Positions 6,718 through 9,886 of a stretch of DNA of 9,886 nt are shown here, piece by piece. Positions within the stretch are counted from its first letter, which is position 1, and the number at the start of each line of letters is the position of its first letter. A program made the position numbers and the translations under genes. Origin of the DNA: an uncultured Micrococcales bacterium (lineage in GTDB: Bacteria; Actinomycetota; Actinomycetes; S36-B12; UBA10799); NCBI GenBank assembly GCA_937952095.1, contig CALFYG010000101.1, positions 1-9,886 on the forward strand, given 5' to 3'. Under the pieces are notes generated by a model. That model saw only the letters and a list, made by a program, of their open reading frames with translations. It searched no databases and was not told the DNA's origin.

Positions 6718-7422
6718 GTGAGGACCCTGCTCGTCTCCGGACACGTCTACTCGATGTCCGAACGGTTCGCGACGGCGGTGCTCGTGGAGGACTCGACCAT
6801 CGCCTGGATCGGCAATGACGCCGGCGCCGACGTCCATGTGAGCGATGTCGATGCGGTGGTGGATCTCGACGGTGATCTGCTGACGCCCGGGTTCGTGCAC
6901 CTGAACGATCCGCACCCCTCTGCCGATCTCGGTTTCGTGTACGGTGAGCGATCCTCCATCCGGATCGCCGATCGGTGGGTCGATCAAGCGTGGGATGCCG
7001 GCGCTGGTGAGCCCTTGGCGGTGGTGCCCCGCGATCCCTGTCGGCTGCGCTCGCGGATCGCCGCGGGCGCCCCCACGGCGCTCGTGCCCGACCACCACGA
7101 GCCGTCGGGATGGGGGACGATCCGCGCTGCCGTCCACGAGATCGCGCCAGCGGAACGTGTGAGTGCCCGGGCGGCCTTCTCGGCGCTCACCCGTGGGGCC
7201 TGGCGACTGCTCGGTGCACCCGACCGCGGGGTGCTGGCGGTGGGCGCCGACGCCACCTTCGTGCGTTGGGCGGTGGATGATCTCGTGGTCGAGGCACCCG
7301 ATGAACGCATCAGCAACTGGTCGACGGATCCACGGGCCGCAACCCCTGGCCTGCCGCCGCTGGGTCGCGACGACGCCCTACCTACCGCGCGCAGCGTCTG
7401 GCGGCACGGGGTCGAAGGGTGA
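6718..7422 (+). CDS. Amidohydrolase-like protein lacking the catalytic barrel (internally deleted)
   Basis: The two ends look like amidohydrolases of the YtcJ/imidazolonepropionase type, but the middle is gone. Residues 1-60 form the usual N-terminal beta-sandwich strands ending in DGDLLTPGFV. After that an active enzyme would show HxH; here the sequence is HLNDPH. Residues 117-145 (GAPTALVPDHHEPSG, WGTIRAAVHE) look like the last barrel strand, where GSD is usual but VPD stands. Residues 147-234 match the C-terminal part, including GVLAVGADATFVRW and ISNWSTDPRAATPGLP. At 234 residues it is less than half the typical 500-550, so most of the metal-binding TIM barrel is missing. It is in frame, follows the best -10 element of the window, and overlaps lnt by GTGA. 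It may be a decayed gene kept for coupling to lnt, or a protein with another role. Catalysis is unlikely. Confidence 0.72.
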   Translation: MRTLLVSGHVYSMSERFATAVLVEDSTIAWIGNDAGADVHVSDVDAVVDLDGDLLTPGFVHLNDPHPSADLGFVYGERSSIRIADRWVDQAWDAGAGEPLAVVPRDPCRLRSRIAAGAPTALVPDHHEPSGWGTIRAAVHEIAPAERVSARAAFSALTRGAWRLLGAPDRGVLAVGADATFVRWAVDDLVVEAPDERISNWSTDPRAATPGLPPLGRDDALPTARSVWRHGVEG

Positions 7423-8900
7423 GAAGGCTCATCCTGGCCCTGGCGTCCGGGATCCTGCAGTTCCTCGCCTTCCCGCCCGTCGGCTGGTGGTGGACCGCCC
7501 CGTTGGGCGTGGCGGCGCTCCTGTTGGCTGTGCGCGGCGCTCCCGGCGGCCGAGCGGCTGGCCTTGGTCTGATCGCCGGGTGGGCCTTCTTCCTGCCCCT
7601 GCTGCATTGGCTCACTGTGCTCGGCTGGGACGCATGGCTGGCCCTGGCTTTGGTGATCGCCGGCTGGTACGCCGGAATGGGGTGGGCGCTGAGTGTGGTG
7701 GCCGATCTTCGCTGGTGGCCGTTGGCCGTTCCGGTGGTCTGGGTCCTGCAGGAGTGGCTGCGATCCCGATTCCCGTGGGGCGGCCTGGGATGGGGCAGGC
7801 TCGCCTTCGGGCAACCGGATTCACCTTTCACCGGCTGGGTGACTGTGGGAGGCGCGCCGTTGCTCACGGCCGCTGTCGCCCTCGCAGGCTGTCTGCTCGT
7901 GCTGGCGATGACGTCCTGGCGCGCGGCTGCGGGTGCAGTGGTCGGATTGCTGGGGATCGGCCTGGTGGGCGGTCTGGTCTGGCCCGTGACGTCGCCCGAA
8001 GCGCCTCCTGCCGCCAGCCGGCTCGCGGTCGTTCAGGGCAACGTCCCGCAGCCGGGTATCGACTTCCTGGGCCGTCCGTTGGCCGTGCTGTCGAACCACC
8101 AGCGCACCACGATCGAGCTCGCTGCCGCTGTCAGGCTGGGTGACGAGCCCCAGCCGGACGCAGTCATCTGGCCCGAGAACTCCGCGGACATCGACCCCGT
8201 GGAACGGCCCGAGGCACGTGAACTCGTGGACTCCGCGGCAGTGGCCATCGATGCACCGATCCTGGTGGGAACGGTTCGCAGCGTCGGGCCGGACCGGGCT
8301 GCGAATGTCGGTGTGGTCTGGGATCCGGTCGCGGGTCCGACGGACGCCTACGTGAAGCAGCACCCCGTACCGTTCGGGGAGTTCCTTCCGATGCGCCCGC
8401 TACTGTCGCGGTTCATCACGCGATTCGACCGTGTGCCGCGCGACTTCATCGCCGGGGAGGAGCCCGGTGTGCTGCGCCTCGGCCCGGCGGTGATCTCCGA
8501 TGTCATCTGCTTCGAGATCTCCAACGATGAGATCGTGCGGACAGGGGTGCGTGAAGGCGGTCGCGCAGTGGTCGTCCAGACGAACAACGCCACGTACGCG
8601 ACCACGGCCCAGCCAGAACAACAGTTCGATATCAGCCGCCTGCGGGCCCGGGAGACCGGGCGGGATGTCCTGGTGGCGGCGACCACTGGGGTCACGGCCG
8701 TGATCACGCCGATGGGGGAGTGGATCGCTCTGCCGCAGTTGGAGTCGGGATGGATCAACCGTGAGGTCTCGCTGCGGGACACGTGGACACCGGCGGTCCG
8801 GTTCGGAGGACTCGTGGATGGCATTCTGAGCGCACTGGGGGCGGTGGTGATCGGCCTCGGGCTGTGGGGTCGGCGCAGGCGGCACGCCGTGGAAAGGTAG
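7419..8900 (+). CDS. lnt: Apolipoprotein N-acyltransferase Lnt
   Basis: Lnt moves an acyl chain from a phospholipid to the N-terminal cysteine of lipoproteins, the last step of lipoprotein maturation, at the outer face of the cytoplasmic membrane. The 493 residues start with about six hydrophobic segments within residues 4-190 (LILALASGILQFLAFPP and others), followed by a carbon-nitrogen hydrolase domain at about 200-440. A last membrane segment at about 464-483 ends in GRRRRHA. The catalytic triad is present: Glu253 (WPENS), Lys313 (YVKQHPVPFGE) and Cys364 (VICFEIS). The GTG at 7419 overlaps the previous stop by four bases (GTGA), so translation is probably coupled to the amidohydrolase-like gene. 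The stop TAG at 8898 is followed after three codons, in the same frame, by ppm1. Size and motifs are normal, and it should be active. Confidence 0.95.
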   Translation: MRRLILALASGILQFLAFPPVGWWWTAPLGVAALLLAVRGAPGGRAAGLGLIAGWAFFLPLLHWLTVLGWDAWLALALVIAGWYAGMGWALSVVADLRWWPLAVPVVWVLQEWLRSRFPWGGLGWGRLAFGQPDSPFTGWVTVGGAPLLTAAVALAGCLLVLAMTSWRAAAGAVVGLLGIGLVGGLVWPVTSPEAPPAASRLAVVQGNVPQPGIDFLGRPLAVLSNHQRTTIELAAAVRLGDEPQPDAVIWPENSADIDPVERPEARELVDSAAVAIDAPILVGTVRSVGPDRAANVGVVWDPVAGPTDAYVKQHPVPFGEFLPMRPLLSRFITRFDRVPRDFIAGEEPGVLRLGPAVISDVICFEISNDEIVRTGVREGGRAVVVQTNNATYATTAQPEQQFDISRLRARETGRDVLVAATTGVTAVITPMGEWIALPQLESGWINREVSLRDTWTPAVRFGGLVDGILSALGAVVIGLGLWGRRRRHAVER

Positions 8901-8903
8901 GCT
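8898..8903 (+). promoter_or_regulatory. Candidate -10 element between lnt and ppm1, sharing the lnt stop codon
   Basis: TAGGCT fits TANNNT, begins with the lnt stop TAG, and lies 6 bases before the GTG of ppm1 at 8910, the leaderless spacing. A purine run GGAAAGG at 8891-8897 could instead act as a ribosome binding site, but it is 12 bases from the GTG, longer than usual. Internal promoter and read-through from lnt are both possible, and this is the least certain of the four candidates. Confidence 0.42.
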
Positions 8904-8909
8904 CCCCAC

Positions 8910-9680
8910 GTGGCGCAGTCCTTCGAAGACCTCGGTGGAATCCTCGTTGTCATTCCGACCTACAACGAGCTTGAGAACCTCCCGAAGATCATCGCCCGGG
9001 TGCGCCAGAGCGTTCCGGAAGCCCACATCCTTGTGGCCGACGACAACAGTCCCGATGGCACCGCACAGGTCGCCGACGAGATCGCGGCCGGCGACGATCA
9101 CGTCCACGTGATGCACCGCTTGGGGAAGGAGGGCCTTGGCGCGGCCTACCTGGCGGGTTTCTCCTGGGCCCTGGAGAACGGCTTCGATGTTGTCGTGGAG
9201 ATGGATGCCGACGGCAGCCATCAGCCGGAGCAACTGCCTCTCCTGCTCGATGCGCTGCGGGACGCAGACCTGGTGCTCGGCTCGCGGTACGTCCCGGGCG
9301 GGTCTGTGGTGAACTGGCCCAAGTCGCGCGAATGGCTGTCGCGGGGCGGCAACTGGTACACCAGGCGGGCTCTTCAGATCCCTTTGCAGGATGCCACTGG
9401 GGGCTACCGGGCCTTCCGTGCGTCGACCCTGCGGGCCCTCGACCTCGACGGGGTGGGCAGCGCCGGCTACATCTTCCAGGTGGACCTTGCCTACCGGACC
9501 CTGGCCAAGGGGCTGCGGGTCAAGGAGGTGCCGATCGAGTTCGTGGAGCGTGAGGTCGGCGACTCGAAGATGAACCGCAAGATCGTCTCCGAGGCCCTCT
9601 GGCGGGTCACCGTGTGGGGTGCCCGGGAGCGGGTGGCAAAAGCGAAGACCGCCGCGAGATCACGGCGGTCTTCGAAGTAG
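8910..9680 (+). CDS. ppm1: Polyprenol-phosphate mannosyltransferase (dolichol-phosphate mannose synthase type)
   Basis: This family 2 glycosyltransferase transfers mannose from GDP-mannose to polyprenyl phosphate at the inner face of the membrane. The product feeds lipoglycan synthesis and protein O-mannosylation in actinobacteria. It has 256 residues, a catalytic domain without C-terminal membrane segments. Motifs: VVIPTYNELENLPKI near 13-27; ADDNSPDGT at 43-51, which binds the nucleotide; EMDADGSHQPE with the metal-binding DAD at 99-101; GSRYVPGG at 124-131; DATGGYRAFR at 161-170; and VPIEFVEREVGDSKM near 207-221. The GTG at 8910 starts it, nine bases after the lnt stop and in the same frame. 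In M. tuberculosis the equivalent domain is fused behind Lnt (Rv2051c), and in M. smegmatis the two are separate neighbours, as here. The last dozen codons also form the hairpin shared with rbpA. The basic tail AKAKTAARSRRSSK may help membrane binding. Confidence 0.93.
   Translation: MAQSFEDLGGILVVIPTYNELENLPKIIARVRQSVPEAHILVADDNSPDGTAQVADEIAAGDDHVHVMHRLGKEGLGAAYLAGFSWALENGFDVVVEMDADGSHQPEQLPLLLDALRDADLVLGSRYVPGGSVVNWPKSREWLSRGGNWYTRRALQIPLQDATGGYRAFRASTLRALDLDGVGSAGYIFQVDLAYRTLAKGLRVKEVPIEFVEREVGDSKMNRKIVSEALWRVTVWGARERVAKAKTAARSRRSSK
9643..9674 (-). terminator. Hairpin terminator between convergent rbpA and ppm1
   Basis: CGAAGACCGCCG (9643-9654) and CGGCGGTCTTCG (9663-9674) are perfect 12-base inverted arms around an 8-base loop. 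Read on the minus strand, the hairpin starts 16 bases past the rbpA stop and is followed by CTTTTG, so it looks like an intrinsic terminator for rbpA. On the plus strand no T-run follows, but the stem may still end the lnt-ppm1 message. It lies wholly within the last codons of ppm1. Confidence 0.72.
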
Positions 9681-9689
9681 GGGTCTGGG

Positions 9690-9886
9690 TCAGGCGCTGC
9701 GCAGACCGGCGTCGTCGTCGGCCTCCAGCAGAGCCAGTCGCTCTTCGAGCAGTTCCTCGAGGTCGGCGATGGTGCGCCGCTCGAGCAGCATGTCCCAGTG
9801 GGTGCGCACCGGCTTCACCGGCTTGGGCTCAGGCTTGACGGCGTCGACCAGCAGCGCCATCTCGCCGCAGTGGCACTCCCACTCGA
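9690..9886 (-). CDS. rbpA: RNA polymerase-binding protein RbpA, C-terminal part (5' end outside window)
   Basis: RbpA binds the housekeeping sigma factor and RNA polymerase and stabilises the open promoter complex in actinobacteria. The visible 64 residues start EWECHCGEMALL, the end of the core domain with a Cys-x-Cys pair. The basic linker KPEPKPVKPVR, which touches promoter DNA next to the -10 element, comes next. The sigma-interacting helix then contains THWDMLLERR and LEELLEERLALLEA. The block THWDMLLERR is nearly invariant in the family and makes the call secure. The frame stays open to the right edge, so the start and most of the core domain lie outside. The tail after the helix is acidic, ADDDAGLRSA. 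The stop TGA is at 9692-9690. The gene converges on ppm1 with nine bases between stops and a shared hairpin. In M. tuberculosis rbpA (Rv2050) is also next to and convergent with ppm1. Confidence 0.93.
   Translation of the reverse strand, partial: EWECHCGEMALLVDAVKPEPKPVKPVRTHWDMLLERRTIADLEELLEERLALLEADDDAGLRSA

Noticed and set aside
7163..8143. A 326-codon plus-strand frame across the amidohydrolase-like gene and lnt
   Set aside because: It is a frame-shifted shadow of both genes with Gly/Arg/Pro-rich low-complexity translation. The true frames carry Lnt and amidohydrolase motifs.
9614..9838. A 74-codon plus-strand frame at the right end
   Set aside because: It overlaps the ppm1 end in another frame and is antisense to rbpA, whose THWDMLLERR block is unmistakable.
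1..9886. CRISPR arrays, tRNA/rRNA genes, insertion sequences, att sites
   Set aside because: No spaced direct repeats, cloverleaf, transposase-like frame or flanking inverted repeats were noticed, and genes fill nearly all of the window.

Overview
The window is high-GC DNA from an actinobacterium (Actinomycetota). Three things point there. The right edge carries the C-terminal half of RbpA, an RNA polymerase-binding protein confined to this phylum. A long HelY-type helicase sits beside a diacylglycerol-kinase segment. Lnt is followed directly by a polyprenol-phosphate mannosyltransferase. I cannot name a genus. The region is dense housekeeping chromosome: no gap between genes exceeds about 35 bases, and I see no tRNA, rRNA, IS element, phage gene or CRISPR array.

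Layout. Bases 2-838 are one open frame, cut by the left edge, that joins two unrelated genes: a central piece of NAD-dependent DNA ligase (LigA) and the C-terminal half of a lipid kinase of the diacylglycerol kinase family. The kinase half fits the helY neighbourhood; the ligase piece does not. Next come helY (855-3575, +) and, converging on it with a 12-base overlap, a 5'-3' exonuclease gene (3564-4451, -). Divergent from the exonuclease is an M24 metallopeptidase (4486-5601, +), coupled by ATGA to an acyl-CoA dehydrogenase (5598-6707, +). Then follow a short amidohydrolase-like gene that has lost its catalytic barrel (6718-7422, +), coupled by GTGA to lnt (7419-8900, +), and ppm1 (8910-9680, +). 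The 3' part of rbpA (9690-9886, -) converges on ppm1, and a 12-bp hairpin lies at the junction.

How the parts work together. Lnt (lipoprotein N-acylation) and Ppm1 (polyprenyl-phosphate-mannose supply for cell-envelope glycosylation) form an envelope pair. Here they are separate genes in the same reading frame, parted only by one TAG and three codons; in Mycobacterium tuberculosis they form one protein. HelY and the exonuclease are nucleic-acid enzymes. The peptidase and acyl-CoA dehydrogenase look like a metabolic pair with no evident link to the rest.

Expression. Four genes (helY, the peptidase, the amidohydrolase-like gene, ppm1) have a TAGNNT hexamer 6 or 7 bases before the start codon and no clear ribosome binding site, as in leaderless actinobacterial transcripts. 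In two of them the TAG of the hexamer is also the stop codon of the gene before.

I see no convincing new multi-gene system. The items most worth checking are the ligA/dagK chimera, the gutted amidohydrolase, the one-stop separation of lnt and ppm1, and the TAGNNT starts.
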